Assembly: GCA_036504075.1 (NCBI GenBank)
Contig: DASXVX010000013.1
Span: 1-64,000, forward strand
Direction of reading: 5' to 3'
Length of the DNA stretch: 64,000 nucleotides
From: DASXVX01 sp036504075
GTDB lineage: Bacteria > Bacillota > Sulfobacillia > Symbiobacteriales > Symbiobacteriaceae
Part shown: positions 8,380 through 17,523 of the stretch, piece by piece
Layout of the letters: every line of letters begins with the position of its first letter
Position numbering within the stretch: position 1 is the first letter of the stretch
The notes under the pieces: generated by a model
Told to the model about the DNA's origin: nothing
The model's database searches: none
The model's input: only the letters and a program-made list of their open reading frames with translations
Program-made: the position numbers and the translations under genes

Positions 8380-9489
8380 ATGTGGACGCTTCACTCGCTC
8401 AAACAGATGACCCTGTTCCAGTTCCGTTCCCTGCTGCGCAACAAGACTGCATTCTTCTTCTCGCTGATCAATTCAGTGGTTCTGGTGGCGGTCTTCGGCG
8501 CCGCGTACGGCAACATGGGCTCGAACCTCAAGGAGCCCGTCGGCGTAGTGGATCTGGACCGGGGACCCGTGGCGCAGGCAGCCCGCACCGCCCTGGCGAA
8601 TGCAGGTGTGGTGGACATGCGCTCCGGCGATGAGGCGGCCATGAAAGCGCTGCTGGTCAAGGGCACCGTCCGGGCCGTCATTATTCTGCCGGCGGGGCTC
8701 AGCGACCGGGTGGCCGCCGGGCAGCCCGCCGCCGTCACCGTCCTGCGGGACCCCAGCTCCAACGCTTCCAGCGTGGCAATCGGCGTCATGGCAAACCTGA
8801 TTCAGGGCTACGGCCTCTCCCTGGCCGGCGCCCGCCCCGTCCTGTACCCGAACGTCCAGGACTTGCCCGGCCTGGACCGGTTCAACTTCTTTGACTTTAT
8901 GATGCCGGGCCAACTGGTCTACATGCTGCTCGCCGGCAGCTTCATGTCCATCGCCATCATGCTGGCCGGCCAGCGGGTGAAAGGGACGCTGCGGCACCTG
9001 TTCAGCACGCCGCTCTCCATGAGCCTCTGGGTGACGACCCAGGTCCTGGCGAACCTGCTCCTGGCCGCCCTGCAAATCGTCGTGCTCTTCGCAGCGGCCT
9101 GGCTCATGTTCCGGGTCCACCTGCCCGCCTCGATTCCGGGCACTGCCGTCCTGCTGACGTTGAGCGCCCTCGCCGCCCTGGGCATGGGCCTGTTGGTGGG
9201 CTCGTGGGCCAGGTCCGGCGAAGTGGCCTTCCCCGTCGCGTTCATCATCTTCTTCGCGGTGGCGATGCTGGGCAACGCCATGATGCCGATCGACGGCGCT
9301 CCCGATTTCATGCTGGCGCTCCAGAAGTTCATGCCCAGCACCTACATGACCCACGCCCTCAAGCTGGTCATGATGCAGGGCAAGTCGCTCCTGGACGTCT
9401 GGAAAGACATGGCGGTCATCGGCGCCACCGCCCTGGTGACCGGCAGCCTGGCCGTCTGGCGGATGCGCCGGCAAATGACCGCCGCCTGA
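8380..9489 (+). CDS. ABC-2 type exporter, permease
   Basis: 369 residues. I used the ATG at 8380, just after the ATPase stop and behind GGAGGCTGCGGG. The layout is that of ABC-2 permeases: one N-terminal helix (about 22-42), an extracellular domain of about 150 residues, then five helices between residues 175 and 365 (for example LVYMLLAGSFMSIAIMLAG). The large external loop resembles the YhgE/Pip and DrrB-like families. It works with the ATPase encoded just upstream. A strong terminator follows the stop. Confidence 0.92.
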   Translation: MWTLHSLKQMTLFQFRSLLRNKTAFFFSLINSVVLVAVFGAAYGNMGSNLKEPVGVVDLDRGPVAQAARTALANAGVVDMRSGDEAAMKALLVKGTVRAVIILPAGLSDRVAAGQPAAVTVLRDPSSNASSVAIGVMANLIQGYGLSLAGARPVLYPNVQDLPGLDRFNFFDFMMPGQLVYMLLAGSFMSIAIMLAGQRVKGTLRHLFSTPLSMSLWVTTQVLANLLLAALQIVVLFAAAWLMFRVHLPASIPGTAVLLTLSALAALGMGLLVGSWARSGEVAFPVAFIIFFAVAMLGNAMMPIDGAPDFMLALQKFMPSTYMTHALKLVMMQGKSLLDVWKDMAVIGATALVTGSLAVWRMRRQMTAA

Positions 9490-9493
9490 GCGC

Positions 9494-9530
9494 AAAAAAT
9501 CCCGACCGCAGCGTTGCGGCCGGGATTTTC
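9494..9530 (+). terminator. Bidirectional terminator between ABC permease and degV
   Basis: AAAATCCCG-A-CCGCA and its complement surround a short loop, with A-runs and T-runs at the two ends. It serves the ABC operon on the plus strand and the DegV gene arriving from the other side. Confidence 0.85.
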
Positions 9531-9544
9531 GTATGTATGTACGT

Positions 9545-10417
9545 TTATTCGCCCCGACCGACCGGGCCTTCGAAGAATATCGAGACGCAACCGGGTCCGG
9601 TATGCGTGCCGATGACCGGGCCGATTTCCGCCACGACCACCTCGGCGGCGCCGTACTGGGTCTTGAAGCGCTCCGCTGCGTCCAGCGCCTCGGATTCGGC
9701 CGCCGCGTGGCAGACGCCCACCCGCTGTCCGGCGGGGTTGGCGCCCAGCCGTTCCAGCTCTCCGAACAGGCGGTTCAGGGCCTTCTTGCGGCCCCGCACC
9801 CGATCGATGGCCACGAGCTTGCCGGCCATGTCCATGTGCAGCACCGGCTTCACATCCAGGATTCTGCTGGCAGCCGCCGAAAAGGCGCTGACCCGGCCGC
9901 CCCGGTGGGCATACTCCAGAGTGTCGAGGGTGAAAACGTGGCACATCCGGTCCCGCAGCGATTCAATCGCCGTGACAATCTCGCCGGCCGGGGTGCCCGC
10001 CGCCGCAAGGTCGGCTGCCCGGAGCACCATGAGGCCGTAGCCGATCGAGGCGCCAAGGCTGTCGACCACCCGAATCCGGCCGCCGAACTCCGGGCCGGCT
10101 GCCACCAGCGTGGCGTTTTGCAGCGAACCGGAGAGACCGGAACTGAGTCCGATGTAGACGGCCTCGCCGCCGTCCGCCGTCGCTTCCCGGAAAAATGGCT
10201 CGTACTCGGCGGGTGTGATTTGCGATGTGTTGGGATGCCGGGGGTCGCTTTTCAGCTTTGTGTAAAACTCGTCGCACTGCATGTCGATCTGGTCCCGGAA
10301 GACATCCTTACCAAAGCTGAAGGTCAGTGGAACGCAGACAATCTGGTGCTGCTCTGCCAGCGAGCGGGGCAAGTCGGCGCAACTGTCGCAGAGGATCCGG
10401 ACGTGCCTGTTCGCCAT
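9545..10417 (-). CDS. DegV family fatty-acid-binding protein
   Basis: 290 residues starting at the ATG preceded (on this strand) by AAAGGAGACACTAGT. The DegV/FakB hallmarks are present: DSCADLP at residues 10-16, SSGLSGSLQNA, an EYAHRGGRV-type segment and KPVLHMDMAGKL. The family binds a fatty acid and presents it to a DAK-domain kinase (FakA) for incorporation into phospholipid; no fakA is visible nearby. The gene is convergent with the ABC exporter and divergent from the GerD-like gene. The protein is cytoplasmic. Confidence 0.93.
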   Translation of the reverse strand: MANRHVRILCDSCADLPRSLAEQHQIVCVPLTFSFGKDVFRDQIDMQCDEFYTKLKSDPRHPNTSQITPAEYEPFFREATADGGEAVYIGLSSGLSGSLQNATLVAAGPEFGGRIRVVDSLGASIGYGLMVLRAADLAAAGTPAGEIVTAIESLRDRMCHVFTLDTLEYAHRGGRVSAFSAAASRILDVKPVLHMDMAGKLVAIDRVRGRKKALNRLFGELERLGANPAGQRVGVCHAAAESEALDAAERFKTQYGAAEVVVAEIGPVIGTHTGPGCVSIFFEGPVGRGE

Positions 10418-10540
10418 ACTAGTGTCTCCTTTGCTGTGAACTTTGCATAACCAGTTGATTCTTCCAGCATGACGGGGGAAAAGAACGGGAAAGTTAAAGC
10501 CGACAGTACAACGGAACCGGAAGGCAGGGGGGCGAGTCAG

Positions 10541-11068
10541 GTGCGCAAGTGGTTGGCGGTCATGGTACTCTCCGCGGTGCTGACCACCGGTTGCATGGGT
10601 GGCGGCGGTGGTGGGGGCGGCGGAGGCGGGCAGCCCCAGGCCGCGCCCGAGCCCAGCAGCGACCAGACGGAGAAAGCGGTCAAGAAGGCGCTGCACGACG
10701 AGGATATGAAGGACTTTCTGCGTACAGCGGTCCGCACGCAGGGCGGCACCGAAATGCTGGAGTTGGCCCTTGACACCACGGACGGCCAAAAGCTGATCCA
10801 GGATGCGGTCAAACGCCAGTTGAGTTCGGCCATCGGCCAGCAGGCGATCATCAACAAAGTTGGCGAGATGATGAGCGACCCGGCCTTCAAGACCCAGATG
10901 CAGCTGGCCGTGCGTGATACCATCATGGAGATGATGGCCAAGGGGACGGCAGGCCAGACGAAAGGCGCCGGCGGCGCTCAGAAGGAAGGCGCCAAAGGCG
11001 GCGGCAAAGCCGGCGGCGGCGATAAGGAAGGCGGGGGCGGTGGGCAGAGTGGTGGCGGCGGCGCTTAG
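10541..11068 (+). CDS. gerD: GerD-like spore germination lipoprotein
   Basis: 175 residues from GTG at 10541, with AGGGGGG about ten bases before it. I preferred this start because it places a short signal peptide directly at the N-terminus, with lipobox LTTGC and the lipidated Cys at residue 18. A poly-Gly linker precedes an alpha-helical region (about 40-130) built of repeated short helices like those of Bacillus GerD (segments ending MMSDPAFKTQM and DTIMEMMAKG). The tail is Gly/Lys low complexity. GerD organises germinant receptors in the spore inner membrane. The assignment rests on the lipobox and helical pattern and is moderately sure. The stop lies close to the convergent helicase-partner gene. 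Confidence 0.65.
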   Translation: MRKWLAVMVLSAVLTTGCMGGGGGGGGGGGQPQAAPEPSSDQTEKAVKKALHDEDMKDFLRTAVRTQGGTEMLELALDTTDGQKLIQDAVKRQLSSAIGQQAIINKVGEMMSDPAFKTQMQLAVRDTIMEMMAKGTAGQTKGAGGAQKEGAKGGGKAGGGDKEGGGGGQSGGGGA

Positions 11069-11085
11069 GCTCCGCCGCCTTGGCT

Positions 11086-12669
11086 TTAGCTTAACCGCTC
11101 GATATCCGGCCTGGGCATCAGGCCGTCGGCCTGCAGCGCCTCCAGGAGTTCTTTGTAGTCGGCGCTGGTGACAATCAGGTCGGTGGGCGTCAGTTCGCCG
11201 ACGACGAAGCGGGACGTCCGGCGGGAGGCCTTGACCTGCTGGGCGAGTATGGGGCTGGCGCAGCGCAGGACGGTCATTTGCTGCAAGTAGACCTGGCCAT
11301 AGGCGTTCGCCCAGGCGGTCAGGTCGAAGGCCACATTCTGAGGCACCCCGGTGGCCGAGTGTTCTTTCAGGAACGCCTGAATCGCTTCGCCGGTGAGGCC
11401 GGTCTTCAGGGCGCGGTAGACCGACTGGCGGGAGAGCCGGTACGTAAGCGTCCGGTCGGTGCGCTTGATGAGGTCGGCCACCAGTTCCAGGGTCCAGAGC
11501 AGTTCGGCCGGCACCGGTCGGGGCGCGATCGCCTCGAAGGTGGCCTGCAGCAGCAGTGCCTGGTGGCCGGGAACCGCCTCGGGTCCGGGCGGGACGCCGT
11601 CCAGAATCGCCCCACCGGTGGGGGTCATTCGGCAGAACAGGTCCGATTCCTCCCGCTCCGGCTCGCCCAGCTCCACGGCGCCCATGGGTCCCAGGAACGT
11701 CGTCAGATGGTGCTTCAAACGCAGCAGGAAAGAGCCCCGCTGGCTCGGGTTAATCAGCGGCTCGATTTCCAGCACCATGCGGTTCATGGAGACCCACTGC
11801 TCGCCGACCGTCCGCATGATCGACAGGAACGTCTGCAGGTCCTGGTAGTAGTACCGGTCCTGCCAGTAGGCGAACAGGTCCAACTGCTTGGCCCCCGTGG
11901 ACCCGGCAATCCATTCCGCCAGAGTGGGGGAGGGCAGCAGGCGGCCATCCTCCCGCGTGATCAGCCGGCGGTCCAGGGCATACCCGACCAGGAGACCCAG
12001 CGGTTCGGGGTAGCGGCCCACCAGGCTCTCCTCGTCTTCATCACCCGTCATCAGCAAGTCCAGAAGCGCCCGCAGGTGGCGCTTGAAAATCTGGCCCTGC
12101 TGGGTCAGTGTGATTTCGTTTTTGTAGACATAGGCCAGAAAACGGTGCAGGTCTTCAACCAGGTCCCGTTCGGGGGCGGCCGTCCGGACTGCTGCGTCCG
12201 GCGGCAGCGAGAGGCGATTTACCATCTGCCGGTTGAGAATGTCGCCCAGGACCTGCATGAGGTCGCTGGGGATGAAGAACACCTGCCGGTAGTTCTGGGT
12301 CCGGGGATAGATCAGCCCCCGGTTCTGCAGGTCCTCCACCGCCCGGGAGGAACTCTTGCGCCGCTTGCCCGAGAGCAGGTTGACGATCTGGTGGCAGAGT
12401 TCCACCGTAATGCCCTGGTCGCCCCCGTTGAAGAAAACGACCTTGAGGGCGGCCCATTCTTCGTCCGAAAGGTCGGCCATGAGCCCCTGTAACCATACCC
12501 GGTCCGTCAGGCGGACGATCAGCTCGCGCTCCATGATGGTCCGCCGCTTAACGGTTTCAATCCCGACGGCGTCAATCCCGACGGATTCCAGTCCGGCGGA
12601 CTGCGCAATCCGGCCCAGCTGGTCGGCCGGCAGCCGGGAGAGGCACTCCAACAGGTCCATGGCACGCAC
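11086..12669 (-). CDS. XPB/Ssl2 N-terminal-like helicase-associated protein
   Basis: 527 residues starting at ATG, 19 bp downstream of the XPB-type helicase gene on the same strand, so the pair is an operon. It has no Walker motifs. It begins with helices resembling winged-helix regions (DLLECLSRLPADQLGRIAQS) and carries a C-terminal segment like the Helicase_C_3 or XPB N-terminal domain (VDLIVTSADYKELLEAL-type ending; here DLIVTSADYKELLEALQADG). Actinobacteria and a few Firmicutes carry this partner next to bacterial XPB. Its likely job is to help the helicase bind or open DNA, which is inference. Confidence 0.75.
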   Translation of the reverse strand: MRAMDLLECLSRLPADQLGRIAQSAGLESVGIDAVGIETVKRRTIMERELIVRLTDRVWLQGLMADLSDEEWAALKVVFFNGGDQGITVELCHQIVNLLSGKRRKSSSRAVEDLQNRGLIYPRTQNYRQVFFIPSDLMQVLGDILNRQMVNRLSLPPDAAVRTAAPERDLVEDLHRFLAYVYKNEITLTQQGQIFKRHLRALLDLLMTGDEDEESLVGRYPEPLGLLVGYALDRRLITREDGRLLPSPTLAEWIAGSTGAKQLDLFAYWQDRYYYQDLQTFLSIMRTVGEQWVSMNRMVLEIEPLINPSQRGSFLLRLKHHLTTFLGPMGAVELGEPEREESDLFCRMTPTGGAILDGVPPGPEAVPGHQALLLQATFEAIAPRPVPAELLWTLELVADLIKRTDRTLTYRLSRQSVYRALKTGLTGEAIQAFLKEHSATGVPQNVAFDLTAWANAYGQVYLQQMTVLRCASPILAQQVKASRRTSRFVVGELTPTDLIVTSADYKELLEALQADGLMPRPDIERLS

Positions 12670-12688
12670 ACCTCCGTCCGTCGGGATG

Positions 12689-14374
12689 CTATTGGGCCAG
12701 GAACTCCTCGGCGTGGGAAATCTCGTATCGGTATCCCTGCTCGGTCAGGAACAGCTGCCGCTTGGTGGCGAACTCCTGATCGCGGGTTTCGTGGGTGACC
12801 AGGGAGTAGAAGAACGCCGGCGAGTCGTCGCTCTTGGGCCGCAGGATCCGGCCGAGGCGCTGGGCTTCCTCTTGCCGGGAGCCGAAGGTGCCGCTGACCT
12901 GGATGGCCACGGTCGCATCCGGCAGGTCCACTGCAAAGTTGGCCACCTTGGAGACCACGAGCACGTTGATCTCGCCCCGCTTGAACTTCGCGTACAATTC
13001 GTCGCGCTCCCGCGTCGGCACCTGGCCGGTGATCAGCGGGGCGTTCAGCTCTTTTGCCAGGAGCTTCAGTTGATCGATATACTGGCCGATCACCAGGATC
13101 ATGTCAGCTTCGTGACGGCGGACCAGCTCATGCACCAGGACGTTCTTGGCCGGGTTCTCCGAGGCGATGCGGAACTTGGCGCGGTCTTCGGCCACCGCGT
13201 AGGCCAGCCGCAGGTCGTCTTTGAGCGGCACCCGGATTTCGTGGCAGGTGGCGGTGGCGATGAAGCCCTGGCGCTCCAGCACTTTCCACGGAATGTCGAA
13301 CCGCTTCGGGCCGATCAGCGAGAAGACGTCTTCTTCCCGCCCGTCCTCCCGGATGAGCGTGGCCGTGAGGCCGAGGCGGCGCATGGCCTGGATTTCCGAG
13401 GTCACCCGGAAGACGGGCGCCGGCAGCATGTGCACTTCGTCGTAGATGATGAGGCCCCAGCGGCGGGCGTTAAAAACCTGGAAGTGCGGAAAAGTGTCGT
13501 CCCCGGAATCCCGGTAGGTGAGGATCTGGTACGTGGTCACCGTCACCGGGCGAATCTCTTTCACTTCGCCGCTGTACTCACCGACCTGGTCCCGCCGCAG
13601 CGTGGTCTTGTCGACCAGCTCGTCGATCCACTGGCGAACCGCCGTGATATTGGTCGTGAGGATCAGCGTCTGCTGGGAGACGGCGGACATGGCGCCCATG
13701 CCTACAACCGTTTTGCCGGCCCCGCACGGCAGCACAATGACGCCGGAGCCGCCGAAAATCGAACCGCCCTTGTGGAACGCCCGCACCGACTGTTCCTGAT
13801 AGGGCCGGAGCTCAAACGGCCGCCCGGTCAGCGTAAGGGGGCGAAGCGCCACGGAGAGCGGCTCCCCTTCGGTGTAGCCGGCCAGGTCGTCCACCGGGAA
13901 GCCGATTTTGATCATGGCCTGCTTCACGTGGCCCCGGCGCTCGGGGTCCACCGTGAGGCCGTCCGCCCGCTGCTCCAGCAGGAACGGCCGGATTGCTTTG
14001 TTGTGCCAGACCTCGGTAAGCAGCAGCGGCTCCTTGGACGCAAGCAGCAGGGTGCCGGCCGGGTCTTTCACCAGTTGGATGCGACCGAAGCGGGCCACGT
14101 AGTCGACGATTTCACGCCGGAGGTTTTCCGGCAGGGGGAACTTGCTGAGACGTTCCAAATCGGCCAGAATCGCATCGGCCGTGAGGCCGCTGGCCGCGGC
14201 ATTCCAGAGCGAAAGCGGGGAAATGCGGTAGGTGTGGATGTGCTCAGGACTCTTCACCAGTTCCGAGAACCGCGCCAATGTGTCCCGCGCTTCCTCGAAG
14301 AGCGGGTTCATGACTTCGAGCAGGATGGTCTTGTCGCTCTCGACAATCAGCGGGTTTTGCGGTTGATAACTCAC
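12689..14374 (-). CDS. XPB/Rad25-type DEAD/DEAH-box DNA helicase
   Basis: 561 residues. I start at the GTG at 14374, because GGAGGGAACGCACG precedes it and the longer frame has no such site. Residues 1-190 are the XPB damage-recognition-like N-terminus. Motif Q (ELRPYQEQSVRAF) follows, then Walker A PCGAGKT near 219, DEVH near 310, motif III GLTATL, and the second RecA fold with motif VI QRLGRILRPK. Bacterial XPB is a 3' to 5' DNA helicase thought to act in repair. It forms an operon with the helicase-associated gene downstream and is divergent from a large sensor kinase gene. Confidence 0.93.
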   Translation of the reverse strand: MSYQPQNPLIVESDKTILLEVMNPLFEEARDTLARFSELVKSPEHIHTYRISPLSLWNAAASGLTADAILADLERLSKFPLPENLRREIVDYVARFGRIQLVKDPAGTLLLASKEPLLLTEVWHNKAIRPFLLEQRADGLTVDPERRGHVKQAMIKIGFPVDDLAGYTEGEPLSVALRPLTLTGRPFELRPYQEQSVRAFHKGGSIFGGSGVIVLPCGAGKTVVGMGAMSAVSQQTLILTTNITAVRQWIDELVDKTTLRRDQVGEYSGEVKEIRPVTVTTYQILTYRDSGDDTFPHFQVFNARRWGLIIYDEVHMLPAPVFRVTSEIQAMRRLGLTATLIREDGREEDVFSLIGPKRFDIPWKVLERQGFIATATCHEIRVPLKDDLRLAYAVAEDRAKFRIASENPAKNVLVHELVRRHEADMILVIGQYIDQLKLLAKELNAPLITGQVPTRERDELYAKFKRGEINVLVVSKVANFAVDLPDATVAIQVSGTFGSRQEEAQRLGRILRPKSDDSPAFFYSLVTHETRDQEFATKRQLFLTEQGYRYEISHAEEFLAQ

Positions 14375-14535
14375 CGTGCGTTCCCTCCGGGCGGCATTAG
14401 CATGTGGCGTGTAAACCGCGCTTAAAAGGGATTTGTTCGGCTCCCAGGGGCCGAATCCCTGCCAGAGACGGCGGGAGGAGAAAATGTGGGGGAACCCGAA
14501 TCTCCCTGTGAATCCCCAGGAAAGCGGGCGCAACC

Positions 14536-17436
14536 ATGACCGATCAACTCAGAAAAACGCCCGGACTGAACCGTCTGGCGGGGCTGGCCTTCGGCCTGGC
14601 CGCCATCGCCGCGGCTTCAGCCGTTTTCGGCTGGCCCCTCTCCTGGAGCACGGCGGTGATCTACGGCATTCTTCAGGGAATTGCCATGCGCTGGGCGGTG
14701 GTCATGCCGGGGACCGGTATCCACGTGGTGATGCTGGGCGGCCTCATGTTTGAGGCGTCCTGGCACCACGGCTTTCTGACGGCCGCCGCGTTGATTCTGG
14801 TGGAATTCGCCGTCCGCTTGCTCTCGCTACATAGCACCAGGCCGTACTGGGAATGGTTCCGGCCACTGCTGCTGATCTTCAGTCTGGGCGCCTCCGAGGT
14901 GCTGGCCCGGGCCTTCCGGGGGAACTGGGTCCTGTATACCCACGCGGGCTCCCCGGATGTTGATACCTTTGCGTTTTTGGCCGTGTACGCATACTGGGCC
15001 TGCCTGATCGGAATCGGGACGTTCTGGCGGGCGCCGGAGCGAGGCCGGAAGCCGGCTTCCGAGTATTTGCTGTCCATGCAGCAGACGTGGTGGGTGCCCC
15101 TGACCATGCTGGGCGTGTCGTGGGCCATGGAACAGGCCCACCAGGACCCGTACAATCTGCTGATGGTGGTGGGCGTGGGGCTCCTGCTGATCCAATACCA
15201 GGCCGGCACCACGTTTACCGCGTTCTTTCAGGACTTTGCGGTGGGCGATCTGATCCGGCTCTATCCACCACAGCACTCTGGCCAGCGCGTCCGGGCGCAG
15301 AAAGTGTTACGGGTGGCATACGGCCTGGCCCGGGCGATGCCGCTGTCCAACGTGGACGTGCGGTTGGTGGGCTACGCGGCACTGTTGCAGGACTTTCTGC
15401 CCGATGCCGAGCCAGACCGGCGGCCGTGGGAGCCCGGCCCGCTGACCCCCGCGGAGCGGGAGGCGTTGCGCCGGCGGGTGGAGGCGGTGGCCCGGTACGT
15501 CGGGCAGGATGGAGCGCTGACGGACGTGGCCGACCTGATCCGGCTGCGGGCGGTCGCTTACGACGGCACCGGCGACCCGCCGCTCGCCGGGGAGGCCATT
15601 CCGCTGGTGGCGCAGGTGCTGGCGGTCGCCAACGCCGTTGTCAGCCTGCAGGAGGGCGCCAGGGGGCTTGCCGCCACCGCAGAGGCGGTGGACTGGCTCC
15701 AGCGGAACGGCGCCGGTCGCTTCAGCCCGCGGATCCTGGCGGCGCTCACGCAGGCGTTCCGGTCAGGCCAGGCTGAGGCGTTGGACGAGGGACTACCCGA
15801 GACGATCCGGCAACTCCAGCGGCTCATGGTCGGGTCCGAGCAGCCGTCCGCCGTGTTTACCGGCATCCGGCGCATGTGGGCGCAACTCCGGGGGAGGGTC
15901 GGGCTGGTGCCCGAACTGCCGGCCGAAGTGCAGGCGGTGGCGCGCCTGGCCAATTTCTTCGCCTCCAGCACCGACCCCGACCATACGGCGCAAATCGCCG
16001 TGGAGGCGGTCGGGCAGTTGGTGGGCGCCAAGGTAACGTTGGCGGTCAGCGAAGAGGATGAACCAGGCCTGCGGATGCGGTTCCGGGCGGCCTACGGCTT
16101 TTCGGAACTGCACGTCATCGGTCTCCCCGTCAACATGGACGGCCCGCCGCTCTATCACGGACTCCTGCGGCGGGAGCCGTTCCAAGTGGCCGACCTGCGC
16201 GAAATCAACAGCCCGCTGGCCCAGGAGGCGGCACGGGTCGAGTCCATCCGCTCCGTGCTGTTCGTCCCGCTGGCGGCCCGCGGGCGGCTCTCCGGCGTGC
16301 TCATGGTGGGAATGCAAAGCTATCACTGGTTTACGCCCCGGGAGATCGGCCTGATCCAACTGATGGCCGACCAGGCGGCCGCCGCGCTGGAGAATGCGCG
16401 CCTCATGAACGAAGTGGCCGAACGGCTTCATCATACGGAGAACCTGAAGGCCTTTGCCGACACGCTACTGGACAACTTGTCGGTGGCCATTCTGGTCGTG
16501 GACCCGGAGGGACTCGCAGTCACGGTCAACGCATCGGCCCGGCGCCGCTTCGGGGACCAGGACCTGGAACTGGGCCGTCCCCTGCCGGGGAGGCTTTACG
16601 ACGCCTTCCAGGTGACCCGGGCCTTGAACGGCGAGTCGGTGCCGGAGGCGGACGTCCGCTGGGGCGAGGAGATCCTCGAAGTTCAGGCGGTGCCGCTGCA
16701 GGACAGTCGGGGGACGAAGCTGGGCGCGATCTGCCTCGCCCGTGACGTCACCCAGGTCCGGACCATGGAGACCCAGGTCCGCCGGGTGGAGAAGCTGGCC
16801 GCCATCGGTGAACTGGCCGCCGGCGCCGCCCACGAAATTCGCAACCCGCTCACCTCCATCCGCGGCTTCATCCAACTGGTCCAGGCTCGGGCCGCCGCAG
16901 CGGAGGGGGAGTTCTTCCAGATCATCATAAATGAGATCGACCGCATCGACGGGATTATTCGCGACCTCCTGCTGCTGGCCCGGCCGACCGACCTGGAGCG
17001 GGTGCCGACCTCCCTGGCGGGGCTGCTCAACGAAATCCTGGTGCTGGGCGAGTCGAAATTCAAAGAGCAGAACGTCTGGGTGACCGCCGACATCGATCCG
17101 GCGGCGGAGACGGTGACCGTGGACCCGAAGATGTTCCGGCAACTGCTCCAGAACCTGGTGATCAATGCCCTGCAAGCCATGCCGTTCGGTGGCACGCTCA
17201 GGCTGACAGTCCGGTCGGCGGAGCCGTCCGGGGTTGCCCTGGAGGTGGCGGACACCGGTGTGGGCATCAGCCTGGAGAACATGAAGCGGCTCTTCGTGCC
17301 GTTCTTCACCACCAAGGAGGAGGGTACGGGCCTGGGGCTGGCGCTGTGCTACAGCATCGTGCAGGCCCACGGCGGCCGCATCGACGTCGAGAGCCACGAG
17401 GGGCTGGGCACCACGTTCACCGTCACGCTGCCATGA
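14536..17436 (+). CDS. Membrane sensor histidine kinase: TM region, eroded HD-GYP-like segment, GAF, PAS, HisKA, HATPase
   Basis: 966 residues. Six or seven membrane helices lie in about 14-230. Residues 235-440 look like a degenerate HD-GYP domain: the segment AYDGTGDPPLAGEAIPLVAQ resembles the DGxGYPxGLxGxxIPLxARI signature, but the HD metal pair is absent. A GAF domain (about 470-620) and a PAS domain (640-740) follow. The HisKA motif is AAHEIRNPLTSIRGF, with His766. The HATPase domain ends with GTGLGLALCYSIVQAHGG, typical of NtrB/KinA-like kinases. No response regulator is adjacent, so it is an orphan kinase, as sporulation-phosphorelay kinases often are; that role is only a possibility. 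ATG is at 14536, divergent from the XPB operon. Confidence 0.9.
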   Translation: MTDQLRKTPGLNRLAGLAFGLAAIAAASAVFGWPLSWSTAVIYGILQGIAMRWAVVMPGTGIHVVMLGGLMFEASWHHGFLTAAALILVEFAVRLLSLHSTRPYWEWFRPLLLIFSLGASEVLARAFRGNWVLYTHAGSPDVDTFAFLAVYAYWACLIGIGTFWRAPERGRKPASEYLLSMQQTWWVPLTMLGVSWAMEQAHQDPYNLLMVVGVGLLLIQYQAGTTFTAFFQDFAVGDLIRLYPPQHSGQRVRAQKVLRVAYGLARAMPLSNVDVRLVGYAALLQDFLPDAEPDRRPWEPGPLTPAEREALRRRVEAVARYVGQDGALTDVADLIRLRAVAYDGTGDPPLAGEAIPLVAQVLAVANAVVSLQEGARGLAATAEAVDWLQRNGAGRFSPRILAALTQAFRSGQAEALDEGLPETIRQLQRLMVGSEQPSAVFTGIRRMWAQLRGRVGLVPELPAEVQAVARLANFFASSTDPDHTAQIAVEAVGQLVGAKVTLAVSEEDEPGLRMRFRAAYGFSELHVIGLPVNMDGPPLYHGLLRREPFQVADLREINSPLAQEAARVESIRSVLFVPLAARGRLSGVLMVGMQSYHWFTPREIGLIQLMADQAAAALENARLMNEVAERLHHTENLKAFADTLLDNLSVAILVVDPEGLAVTVNASARRRFGDQDLELGRPLPGRLYDAFQVTRALNGESVPEADVRWGEEILEVQAVPLQDSRGTKLGAICLARDVTQVRTMETQVRRVEKLAAIGELAAGAAHEIRNPLTSIRGFIQLVQARAAAAEGEFFQIIINEIDRIDGIIRDLLLLARPTDLERVPTSLAGLLNEILVLGESKFKEQNVWVTADIDPAAETVTVDPKMFRQLLQNLVINALQAMPFGGTLRLTVRSAEPSGVALEVADTGVGISLENMKRLFVPFFTTKEEGTGLGLALCYSIVQAHGGRIDVESHEGLGTTFTVTLP

Positions 17437-17479
17437 GACTCTCCGCAGTATGTCTCGCTGCAGTTGGTAGAAACGCAAA

Positions 17480-17514
17480 GGACCCGGCCTGCCACGTCCG
17501 GCAGAACCGGGTCC
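17480..17514 (-). terminator. Terminator of the SASP-like gene
   Basis: An outer stem GGACCCGG/CCGGGTCC encloses an inner stem CTGCC/GGCAG. On the minus strand it is followed by TTTGCGTTT, so it fits as terminator of the gene at 17524-17745. Confidence 0.7.
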
Positions 17515-17523
17515 CGGGTCTCG

